Positions 8,627-15,506 of a stretch of 16,927 nucleotides of DNA are shown here, in pieces (the stretch's first letter is position 1; each line of letters opens with the position of its first letter). This stretch comes from Govanella sp037189785. GTDB lineage: Bacteria > Pseudomonadota > Alphaproteobacteria > Sphingomonadales > Govanellaceae. The stretch covers positions 1-16,927 of the forward strand of contig JBBCIP010000047.1 in assembly GCA_037189785.1 (NCBI GenBank), given 5' to 3'. The position numbers and the translations under genes are program-made. The notes beneath the pieces were generated by a model that worked only from the letters and a program-made list of their open reading frames with translations, made no database searches and was not told where the DNA came from.

Positions 8627-9120
8627 CGTGCAATCTTCTTTCTTGATACTGCAAACATGGTTTGCCAATTACCCGAACAGCACGATGGGTACTGCATCTT
8701 TTTAAAGTTGCAGGAAGGCGCCATAGATACTGTAAAGATCCGGAACCAAGATCGAACCGGACCAGAATCTGGTTCCATATCGTGCCTTAGCGATAGCGCT
8801 TGATCTTTACCAATGAATACGCTGAGGATGTCCTAATCCCTCATGATAAGTGCTATATTTTGCAGTATGATAGGAATGGTCGCGTCGGTATTCTGCGGTA
8901 CGCTGCCGGGTTCTTATTCCCTCACAAATAATGTCTGTTTTAGGACAGATTTCTGCCCGTATTTCGCTCCCTGTCGCTATTCCGTCATTGTGGCATATTT
9001 TTTTTTGATTTTGGTACTTGTGCTGTCTGCCACCTGCGCAAACGAAATCTATTCCAGTAATGTATTTTTGCGGGAAAAGTTTTAGCCGTGCGTAATGGTA
9101 TATATTTCTAAAGGGTTTTT
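8627..9120. other. Divergent intergenic region between siderophore receptor and ubiD
   Basis: This must hold the promoters of both the minus-strand receptor operon and the plus-strand ubiD operon. It contains the 79-nt structured element listed separately (8732-8810). TGTCCTAA at 8829-8836 recurs inverted as TTAGGACA at 8940-8947, 103 bp apart; the second copy also forms part of a small inverted repeat TCTGT-TTTAGG-ACAGA. This could be a pair of sites for a looping repressor, but it is weak. No -10/-35 pair stood out. The possible 80-residue frame at 8843-9085 has no recognisable ribosome site or family and is not called. Confidence 0.45.
8732..8810. promoter_or_regulatory. Putative structured RNA or regulatory element: three-way junction, 79 nt
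   Basis: Perfect 9-bp inverted ends, GTAAAGATC (8732-8740) and GATCTTTAC (8802-8810), enclose two further stems. The first pairs 8742-8752 with 8767-8776 (GGAACCA-a-GAT with ATC-TGGTTCC, one bulged A, 14-nt loop). The second pairs TATCG 8778-8782 with CGATA 8791-8795. The stems nest as a three-way junction. On the minus strand it would sit in the leader of the siderophore receptor, starting 106 bp before its ATG; there the loop AAGGC could pair with GCCTT just 3' of the closing stem. On the plus strand it lies about 310 bp before ubiD. No known riboswitch consensus was recognised. A DNA operator cluster or a tiny mobile repeat is also possible. Confidence 0.4.
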
Positions 9121-10428
9121 ATGCGGACATTTATTGACGATCTGAAAGCACGTGGCGAACTGCTGACTGTGGGCCGAGAGGTGGACCCACGGTTTGAGCT
9201 CGCAGCTGTTGCTGTGGCCGTGCAGAAGGCAGGGACGCAAGCTGTTCTGTTTGAAAATGTTCGTGGTACAAAATTTCCTGTTGTGGCTAATCTTTACGGT
9301 GATCATAACCGGTTGTGCCGTATCATCGGTGCCGATGGAGAACATTTTGCTAAACGGTGGTTGGATTTAACCGATACAAAAGGTGGCTATGGAGAGATAG
9401 TCACGAATCTAGGCGATCATGTGGTTGGCAAACTCGGCGACTTACCAGCCATCACCTATCATGGCCGCGATGCAGGGCCTTATTTTACTTCGGCCATCTA
9501 TTTGGCACGCCACCCAGATAGCGGTGTACCCAATTTATCGTTTCATCGATCAATGATCGTCAATGACCAAGAACTGCGTGTAAGGCTGGGGTCTAGCCAT
9601 GATTTGGCAAAATACCAAGCTTTGGCGGAAGAGCGCGATCAACCGCTTGAAGCAGCCCTGATTTTAAGCGGTCAACCGCATATTTTCATGGCCGCTTGTG
9701 CATCCGTACCGATGGATGATGACGAAGTGGCCTTGGCCGGACGTATTTCCGGTCGCCCGCTACCGATGCGGCGGGCATTGACGATTGATCTCGATATCCC
9801 GGCTGAAGCAGATATCGTGGTCGAAGGCCGATTCCTGCCCCATGTACGCCGTGATGAAGGACCATTTGGTGAGTTTATGGGGAACTATGTGGAAGTCGGC
9901 AAAAACCATGTGTTTGAAGTCACCGCCGTCACCTACCGCCCGAATGCAATTTTCCATGCCTTGGTGTGTGGGTCGACAGAAGATCTAAGACCGTTAGAGG
10001 CAACGACTGCGGCGCGTATATATCGCCATCTTCGGAATACGGTTCCCGGCGTGGTCGATGTTAGTTGTCGCCCGAATGTATCGATCACCATCATCAAACT
10101 GAAGAAACAATATGAGGGGCATGGTAAGCATGCCTTGTTGGCTGCATTGGGATCTTATCTCGATTACAATAAAGTTGTTTTCGTCGTTGATGATGATGTT
10201 GACATTTATAATCTCGAAGATGTGATGTGGGCCTATATGACTCGTGGTCGGGCCGATACCCGGGCCATGATCTTGAACGATATTCCTGGCTTTTATCGGG
10301 ATGAGTTCAAGGACCATTGGGGCCGCTTAGCGATTGACGCCACAATGCCGTGGGGCCGTGAAGCGGAATTTGCCCGGAAATATGTACCTGGTGCTGACGA
10401 TATTATTTTGTCTGACTATGTGAGTTGA
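9121..10428 (+). CDS. UbiD-family prenylated-FMN-dependent decarboxylase
   Basis: A 435-residue cytosolic enzyme of the UbiD family, which reversibly decarboxylates aromatic or alpha,beta-unsaturated acids using prenylated FMN. The core motif RDEGPFGEFMG gives Glu246 and Glu251. Together with Arg143 (SFHRSMIV) they match the Arg-Glu-Glu triad by spacing. Further landmarks are LTIDLDIPAEADIVVEG in the middle and the acidic stretch VVDDDVDIYNLEDVMWA (about 356-371), a conserved late motif. Length is on the short side of the family (often about 440-500). AAAGGG precedes the ATG. The next gene encodes the matching cofactor maker, UbiX. The aldehyde dehydrogenase and RidA partners argue for catabolism rather than ubiquinone synthesis. 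The substrate is not readable; phenolic acid, heteroaromatic acid or conjugated aliphatic acid are all open. Confidence 0.92.
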   Translation: MRTFIDDLKARGELLTVGREVDPRFELAAVAVAVQKAGTQAVLFENVRGTKFPVVANLYGDHNRLCRIIGADGEHFAKRWLDLTDTKGGYGEIVTNLGDHVVGKLGDLPAITYHGRDAGPYFTSAIYLARHPDSGVPNLSFHRSMIVNDQELRVRLGSSHDLAKYQALAEERDQPLEAALILSGQPHIFMAACASVPMDDDEVALAGRISGRPLPMRRALTIDLDIPAEADIVVEGRFLPHVRRDEGPFGEFMGNYVEVGKNHVFEVTAVTYRPNAIFHALVCGSTEDLRPLEATTAARIYRHLRNTVPGVVDVSCRPNVSITIIKLKKQYEGHGKHALLAALGSYLDYNKVVFVVDDDVDIYNLEDVMWAYMTRGRADTRAMILNDIPGFYRDEFKDHWGRLAIDATMPWGREAEFARKYVPGADDIILSDYVS

Positions 10429-10430
10429 TC

Positions 10431-11024
10431 GTGGCATCGCAAAATAAAGTCATCGTCGGTATCAGCGGCGCTTCTGGCGCGATCTATGGGATCCGGTTGC
10501 TCGAAGCTTTGCAAGCATTGGACTTTGAGACTCATGTCGTCGTCTCGAAAGCTGCGCGCCGCACAATCGCTGAAGAAACAGAATATGTATACGGCGATCT
10601 GCGTGATCTTGCGGCTGTTTTATATTCGATTGATGACATCGGTGCGGCTATAGCGAGCGGGTCATTTCGTACCCGTGGTATGATTATAGCGCCTTGCTCC
10701 ATTCGAAGTGCTGCAGAAATTGCAAACGGCATAACTACCAGCTTACTGACACGTGCCGCTGATGTTACGTTGAAAGAACGGAGACCGTTGGTCGCTATGG
10801 TGCGGGAGACACCCTTTCATACCGGTCATTTGCGTATGCTGACAGCCCTTTCCGAGATCGGCGCCATTGTGGCACCGCCGGCCCCAGCTTTTTATGCCCG
10901 GCCTCAATCACTAATGGACATGGTTGATCACAGTATCGGTCGTGTTCTTGACCTGATCGGTATTGATAATTCATTGGCACATCGTTGGAAACAGAATGAG
11001 TGCCGACCAGAGATGCAAGTATAA
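10431..11024 (+). CDS. ubiX: UbiX-family flavin prenyltransferase
   Basis: A 197-residue enzyme that attaches a dimethylallyl group to FMN, producing the cofactor that the preceding UbiD needs. Family motifs are all present: VIVGISGASGAIYG at the start (FMN binding), GMIIAPCSIRSAAEIANG (about 83-100), AADVTLKERRPLV, the RETP motif (125-128), and PPAPAFYARP (149-158) with its conserved Tyr, then VDHSIGRVLDLIGI. A GTG at 10431 is taken as start, two bases beyond the ubiD stop. A TTG at 10425, overlapping that stop, is equally possible and would add two residues. Tight packing implies co-translation. A dedicated paralogue beside UbiD is common in catabolic loci, so the gene may be separate from a housekeeping ubiX. 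Confidence 0.93.
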   Translation: MASQNKVIVGISGASGAIYGIRLLEALQALDFETHVVVSKAARRTIAEETEYVYGDLRDLAAVLYSIDDIGAAIASGSFRTRGMIIAPCSIRSAAEIANGITTSLLTRAADVTLKERRPLVAMVRETPFHTGHLRMLTALSEIGAIVAPPAPAFYARPQSLMDMVDHSIGRVLDLIGIDNSLAHRWKQNECRPEMQV

Positions 11025-11042
11025 AGTCGAATAGGAGTATTT

Positions 11043-12470
11043 ATGAAAATGATTTCTGTAAAAAACCCACGGACGGGTGTGGTGGATTATGAGTTCACAG
11101 CAACCACTTCAGACGAAATAAAAATCATTAGTGAACGAGCTCGTAAAGCGCAAAAATCCTGGTGGAAAAAAGGTCTAGAGTACCGCACCGAAGTTTTGAT
11201 GCGTTGGGCTAGTGTGATTGAGAAAAACTTTTCGGTTATTCAAGACGTGCTGTCTGTCGATACCGGTCGTCGGAAGATTTCGGGAGAAGAGGTCGGTGCC
11301 GTTTACCATATGATTCATGGCTATGGTGCTCATGCGCCGCGCGTCTTTACGCCGGTTGCAAAATCATCTAGCAATGTGAAGGATGTCGATTTCCAGCAGC
11401 AATATGTGCCTTATCCGGTTGTCGGAATCATCAGCCCGTGGAATTTTCCCATGGTTCTATCGTTTATTGATGCCTTGCCCGCCTTATTTGCCGGTTGCAC
11501 GGTCATCGTTAAACCAAGCGAAGTGACACCGCGCTTTGTTGAGCCGTTGCTTGCGACCATTGCTGAAGTTCCAGAACTACTAGATATTATATCTGTAATC
11601 CGCGGCGATGGCGAAACTGGTGAAGCGTTGAGCAATAACAGTGATTTAATCGTTTTTACCGGGTCTATCCCGACCGGGCGCAAAGTTGCGGCTGCCGCGG
11701 CTCGCAATATGATTCCTTGTTTCCTTGAGCTTGGTGGAAAAGATCCGGCTGTGGTGTTGCAGGGGGCTGATCTTGATCGGGCCGCCACATCGATTATCCG
11801 CAGCGCCATTTATAACACCGGGCAAGTCTGCTACGCCATTGAACGTGTTTATGTCGATAATCGTGTGAAAGACGAGCTGGTCAATCGCCTGGTCGAAAAA
11901 TGCAATACGCTTGACATTAACTATCCGGAAATGTCGAAAGGAGCAATCGGCCCGTTCATTTTCCCGCAGCAGGCAGAAATTGTCTCTGCTCAGTTAGCCG
12001 ATGCAACGGCTAAAGGTGCGCGCATCCTATGTGGTGGTGAGGTTGAAAATCACGACGGCGGCCTGTGGATGCGGGCAACCGTTATTGATAATGTCGATCA
12101 TTCCATGCGGGTGATGTCCGAAGAAACATTTGGTCCTGTTATTCCGGTTATGGGCTTTAACAGTTTGGATCAAGCGATCGAACTTGCCAACGACAGCGAT
12201 TTTGGCTTAAGTGGTGCCGTTTTTGCGGCCAACATTGACGAAGGCACGGAGGTTGCGGCTGAGATCAACGCTGGTGGCATGAGCATTAACGATACCGAAT
12301 TGCCGCGGGCGATTACATTCGATGGCGAGAAAATGGCTTTTCGTTATTCCGGTTTGGGGGGCTCGCGCTATGGTGCGGAAACGATGCTGCGCTATGTGCG
12401 GAAAAAAGCGCTTATTCGTAATCAAGGCGGCGTCAAACCATTGACAGCTCTTGATGAAAGTGTCGCGTAA
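11043..12470 (+). CDS. NAD(P)-dependent aldehyde dehydrogenase
   Basis: A 475-residue aldehyde dehydrogenase that would oxidise an aldehyde to its acid. The cofactor site shows SPWNFP (131-136) and the KPSE lysine at 157. The general base is Glu229 in LELGGKDP. The catalytic cysteine is Cys263 in NTGQVCYAIE. EETFGPV follows at 360-366. The C-terminal SGLGGSRYG...LRYVRKKALI is typical of the aromatic/semialdehyde branch. AGGAG (11031-11036 region) stands before the ATG and the gene starts 18 bp after ubiX, so it belongs to the same operon. In relatives this branch serves aromatic aldehydes, betaine aldehyde or muconic semialdehydes. The partner RidA gene makes an amino- or imino-aldehyde substrate conceivable, but this is inference. 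Confidence 0.92.
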   Translation: MKMISVKNPRTGVVDYEFTATTSDEIKIISERARKAQKSWWKKGLEYRTEVLMRWASVIEKNFSVIQDVLSVDTGRRKISGEEVGAVYHMIHGYGAHAPRVFTPVAKSSSNVKDVDFQQQYVPYPVVGIISPWNFPMVLSFIDALPALFAGCTVIVKPSEVTPRFVEPLLATIAEVPELLDIISVIRGDGETGEALSNNSDLIVFTGSIPTGRKVAAAAARNMIPCFLELGGKDPAVVLQGADLDRAATSIIRSAIYNTGQVCYAIERVYVDNRVKDELVNRLVEKCNTLDINYPEMSKGAIGPFIFPQQAEIVSAQLADATAKGARILCGGEVENHDGGLWMRATVIDNVDHSMRVMSEETFGPVIPVMGFNSLDQAIELANDSDFGLSGAVFAANIDEGTEVAAEINAGGMSINDTELPRAITFDGEKMAFRYSGLGGSRYGAETMLRYVRKKALIRNQGGVKPLTALDESVA

Positions 12471-12485
12471 ATTTCAATAGTTTTG

Positions 12486-12514
12486 ATGGCGGGCTGTGAT
12501 GAGCAGCCCGCTAT
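12486..12514 (+). other. Intercistronic hairpin between aldehyde dehydrogenase and RidA genes
   Basis: GCGGGCTG (12489-12496) and CAGCCCGC (12504-12511) form an 8-bp perfect stem with a 7-nt loop. It extends to 11 pairs with one G-T wobble (12486-12514). No T run follows on either strand, so it is unlikely to be a terminator. It may stabilise the upstream messenger or set the relative level of the RidA gene. Confidence 0.5.
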
Positions 12515-12539
12515 GACAGTCGGTATTTAGGAAAAAACA

Positions 12540-12950
12540 ATGACGACATCTGCAAAGTATTCCGGAAAAAAAGAATACGTTCATGAAAAAATGGCTAAAG
12601 CGTACGCGTTTTTCCATGTGCCTTCCGCTTGTGAAATCGATGGTTGGGTTTATCTGACCGGCGTTATCGCCACCAAAGAAGATGGTGATCAAGGCGACCT
12701 TGAAAAAGGTTTCACGCGGGCGTTTGAACAAATTACCGAAGTTTTGTTGCAAGCCGGTTGTGGATGGGACGATGTGGTCAAAATCACGTCATTTCATATA
12801 GATTGTGGTACAGAAATCCCAGTCATGGCAAAGGTTAAAGATCGCTATAGCCAAGCGCCTTATCCAGCATGGTCTGTTCTTGGTGTGGCAAGTCTTGCCA
12901 ATCCACTTGGTGTTTGCGAAATTGAGGTGATCGCGCGGAAGCGTGGTTAA
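12540..12950 (+). CDS. RidA (YjgF/UK114) family protein lacking the catalytic arginine
   Basis: A 136-residue protein of the RidA fold, which forms trimers with active sites between subunits. Recognisable segments are EIDGWVYLTGVIA (32-44), FTRAFEQITEVLLQAGCGWDDVVKITSF (58-85) and the C-terminal PAWSVLGVASLANPLGVCEIEVIA. Canonical enamine/imine deaminases have P-A-R at that last motif; here the arginine is replaced by Trp111. That places it with the arginine-free Rid subgroups, whose activities are mostly unknown and some of which serve catabolic pathways (2-aminomuconate deaminase belongs to the wider family). AGGA (12529-12532) lies 8 bp before the ATG. It is the last gene of the ubiD operon. 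Its stop codon overlaps that of the facing AraC gene. Confidence 0.9.
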   Translation: MTTSAKYSGKKEYVHEKMAKAYAFFHVPSACEIDGWVYLTGVIATKEDGDQGDLEKGFTRAFEQITEVLLQAGCGWDDVVKITSFHIDCGTEIPVMAKVKDRYSQAPYPAWSVLGVASLANPLGVCEIEVIARKRG

Positions 12951-14047
12951 CCGACGGCGGCTCCTTTACGACGGACGTCGCGTGGAAGTTCGCCAAAGAA
13001 GTCTTTGAATGCAATCGAAAAACTCGCTTGGCTTTGATATCCAACAAGCCGAGCGACGTCACTCACCGGCAGATGTTTCTCGGCTAATAATTTTTGGGCA
13101 TGCATCATGCGATGATGATTTCCAAATTCGAAAATAGTCATGCCATAGAGTATTTTGAAGCCCGTTTTCAATTTATTGGTATTGGTGCCGACGGCCTTGG
13201 ACAAGGAAAGAATGGTCGGTTGCGGAAGAAATTGTGTCGATAAGATCTGGCGAGCATTGTTGAACATAGCAAGGTCACGTTCGTTGAAGACCATGCCAGC
13301 ACCGTCACTTGGGACCAGAGCCGCTAAATCGCGCGCGCACAAGCACAAGAGATCAATAATTTTAGAAGCACAAAAATGCAGACGTCGCATCCCTGTGAAC
13401 GGGGTATCGAGTAATTGATAGATGGTGTTTTGCAAATCCAGTCGAATGGGCAGTTGTTGAATGATCATTTCGCTCGGATCACTGAATAGACTTTTGGCTA
13501 GATCGGGCAAAGCCGTAGGGTCGACGCCAAGTCTTTTGATCATAAACTCAGGTCGAACATAGAGGCTGATCAAGCGGCGCGGGCCAGGCGGACAATACAC
13601 CTCATAATCAGCTTTGCCTTGCCGGCATACAAAGATATGAGTCTGATGTACAGGAATTGCATCGTCTTTTTCAGCCGATAAGGTTGTTTCCCCATCCAAA
13701 CTAAAATGAAACTCGAGGAAGGATTGCGACGGCACCATCTCGCGTCTGGTTGTGGTGTAGTTACACTTGGTAATGACAGCGAAAATGCTGTCGTGAACAG
13801 ATAATAATTCCCAAGTATTGTTTTTATCTTCACCAGGAACAGGGATCAGAGTCTGTGTGATATTAAAGACGTCATCCTGCAAAGACATATCCTGCCACGG
13901 CGGTTGCCTTAAACGTTCGAACGCGTCCGTCAAAGTACCATGGGGGCCGCAAATAACGGACCGGAAAAGGCCATTTTCCAACTCGTCATCGTTTTTCGAT
14001 ATATCTTTCACTAAGCAAATCCAGTTGGTCGCACTGTATTTGCTCAT
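12947..14047 (-). CDS. AraC-family transcriptional regulator (PchR-like)
   Basis: A 366-residue regulator with a long N-terminal sensing region and a C-terminal double helix-turn-helix (about 270-360): first helix pair around TILSLSKAVGTNTNKLKTGFKILYG, second around LPVSDVARLVGYQSQASFSIAFKDFFG. The KLK-x-GF-x-x-LYG form resembles PchR-type AraC proteins. I chose the ATG at 14047, because AGGAAGAG lies about 8 bp upstream. An ATG at 14104 would add a 19-residue Gly/Pro/Arg-rich leader encoded by a GC-rich imperfect inverted repeat, and looks non-coding. It follows the transporter gene by 57 bp, so it is probably in that operon. It most likely controls the facing ubiD operon, the transporter set, or both, in response to the imported compound. 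PchR relatives usually respond to siderophores, so an iron role cannot be excluded. Confidence 0.88.
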   Translation of the reverse strand: MSKYSATNWICLVKDISKNDDELENGLFRSVICGPHGTLTDAFERLRQPPWQDMSLQDDVFNITQTLIPVPGEDKNNTWELLSVHDSIFAVITKCNYTTTRREMVPSQSFLEFHFSLDGETTLSAEKDDAIPVHQTHIFVCRQGKADYEVYCPPGPRRLISLYVRPEFMIKRLGVDPTALPDLAKSLFSDPSEMIIQQLPIRLDLQNTIYQLLDTPFTGMRRLHFCASKIIDLLCLCARDLAALVPSDGAGMVFNERDLAMFNNARQILSTQFLPQPTILSLSKAVGTNTNKLKTGFKILYGMTIFEFGNHHRMMHAQKLLAEKHLPVSDVARLVGYQSQASFSIAFKDFFGELPRDVRRKGAAVG

Positions 14048-14104
14048 CTTAACAGCTCTTCCTGATGGCGGCCAGCCCCCACGGCGCGGACCGCCTTTAT
14101 GCAA

Positions 14105-15478
14105 TTAACTGTTTACCATCAAGCCAAGAATAGCCAGCGGCGATAAAAACTTTAGGATAGTGATCCACAGGGTGTAGAACACACCGCGTCCCCCAAACTC
14201 TTCCTCGGTCACGGTTCGGCGCATGGCCCAACCGACAAATAAGGCAATCAATAGGGCATTCAGCGGCAGCAAGACATTGGCGATCCCCATGTCGAGGATA
14301 TCGAAGAAATTGCTGTTGGCGAAGATAGGGATAGCCGATAGCGGCCGGGCATCGGCCAAAACATTGAAGGAGAGCAATGATGGGAAGCCGACTATCCAAA
14401 CACCTAAGCCGGCCCATATGGCCATCAAGGCCCGGCCTTTTTTGGCACGTTCTTGCAGCCACGATACAATCGGCTCAAGCATGCCAACGGCGCTGGTAAA
14501 GGCGCCGATGGCAATCAAGCCAAAAAACAGGATACTGACGATCCAGCCCCCGGTCATTTGCCCAAAGGCAACCGGCACGGTGACGAAAATTAAGTTCGGG
14601 CCTTCCGCAGGTTCCAAACCATAGTGAAATACCGTCGGGAAAATAGCGAGCCCCGCCATCGTGGCGACAAAGATCACGGCAATGGCCAAAAGCGCACTGG
14701 ACTGGGGTAGCGAAATATCTTTCGGGACATAGGAACTATACGTCATCAGCACGCCGATGCCGATACCGGTTGAAAATAGAGCCTGCCCGAAAGCTGTCAA
14801 AACTGCCTGTCCGGTCAATTGCGAGAAATCAGGACGGAATAGAAAATCGATGCTGCTGCCCAGGCCAACGGTTGCGGCGTTATAGATCACCATAAATATT
14901 AGGACACCGAACATAACCGTCATTTTGATGCGGGAAACCCACTCGATCCCCCGCTGCAAGCCGCGGGCAACAACCCAAACGACAGCCGCGATAAAAATGA
15001 ACTGCAGCAGCATCAGAGTCAAAGGAGAGCTTATTAAAGCATCAAAGGTTGCCTTTGATTCCGCAACGGATATATCAGAAAAACTATCGAAAACGGCAAG
15101 GCGGGCATATTCAATGCCCCAACCGGCAATCACGCTGTAGTAACTCAGGCCGAAGAATGGAATAAGCAAGCTAAGCCAGCCTATGGTGCGCCAAGCGGAT
15201 GAGGCCTTTTCTTCCTTGACCAAATGATTGACGCTGCCGACCGTGCTGCCGTGACCACGTTTTCCGATCACCATTTCCGCAAGGATAATCGGAATACATA
15301 ATAAAATGACAAATCCGATATATAGCAGAACAAATGCGCCGCCGCCGTTGGAGCCGGCGACATAAGGAAAGCGCCATAAACTTCCAAGTCCGATGGCGGC
15401 AGCCGAGGCTGAGTAGAGAAAGCTAAATCTGGAAGACCAAACAGCTTGTCTGACAGACGGCAGCTCGGATGCGCTCAT
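14105..15478 (-). CDS. Sodium-dependent transporter, NSS (SNF/LeuT) family
   Basis: A 457-residue inner-membrane symporter of the neurotransmitter:sodium family, which couples sodium entry to uptake of amino acids, amines or related small molecules. The first helix carries the sodium/substrate signature AAAIGLGSLWRFPYVAGSNGGGAF (about 25-48; compare LeuT NAVGLGNFLRFP...ENGGGAF). About 11-12 hydrophobic segments follow, including the helix with FSTGIGIGVLMTYSSY and the broken helix around TSAVGMLEPIVSW. Length is standard for bacterial members. A short AGGAT ribosome site lies about 10 bp before the ATG. The gene is 28 bp after the secreted-protein gene and 57 bp before the AraC gene, so the three look like one operon. 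The ligand is unknown; family precedent favours an amino-group-bearing compound. Confidence 0.92.
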   Translation of the reverse strand: MSASELPSVRQAVWSSRFSFLYSASAAAIGLGSLWRFPYVAGSNGGGAFVLLYIGFVILLCIPIILAEMVIGKRGHGSTVGSVNHLVKEEKASSAWRTIGWLSLLIPFFGLSYYSVIAGWGIEYARLAVFDSFSDISVAESKATFDALISSPLTLMLLQFIFIAAVVWVVARGLQRGIEWVSRIKMTVMFGVLIFMVIYNAATVGLGSSIDFLFRPDFSQLTGQAVLTAFGQALFSTGIGIGVLMTYSSYVPKDISLPQSSALLAIAVIFVATMAGLAIFPTVFHYGLEPAEGPNLIFVTVPVAFGQMTGGWIVSILFFGLIAIGAFTSAVGMLEPIVSWLQERAKKGRALMAIWAGLGVWIVGFPSLLSFNVLADARPLSAIPIFANSNFFDILDMGIANVLLPLNALLIALFVGWAMRRTVTEEEFGGRGVFYTLWITILKFLSPLAILGLMVNS

Positions 15479-15506
15479 CGTTTACTATCCTATGGTAGGG
15501 GCGTTA

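Noticed and set aside
8732..8810. Reading the structured element as a tRNA or as a TPP or cobalamin riboswitch
   Set aside because: Stem lengths and loop sequences do not fit a cloverleaf, and the conserved TPP (CUGAGA, ...) and cobalamin (GCCACUG) boxes are absent.
8627..8900. Fur- or RirA-type iron box upstream of the siderophore receptor
   Set aside because: Only short fragments such as ATGATAAG and ATGATAGG occur; nothing close to a full palindromic box could be aligned by eye.
8843..9085. An 80-residue open frame on the plus strand before ubiD with a hydrophobic stretch
   Set aside because: No ribosome binding site is evident, the composition is irregular (many Cys, Phe, Tyr), it resembles no family I recognise, and it lies in a region expected to hold promoters.
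9121..12950. Naming the operon as a known 2-aminophenol or 3-hydroxyanthranilate pathway
   Set aside because: There is no ring-cleavage dioxygenase, hydratase or aldolase in the window, the decarboxylase is of the wrong family, and the RidA protein differs at its key residue; only an analogy is justified.
14048..14104. Upstream ATG giving the AraC protein a 19-residue Gly/Pro/Arg-rich leader
   Set aside because: The stretch forms a GC-rich imperfect inverted repeat directly after the transporter stop, while a good ribosome site stands before the ATG at 14047.
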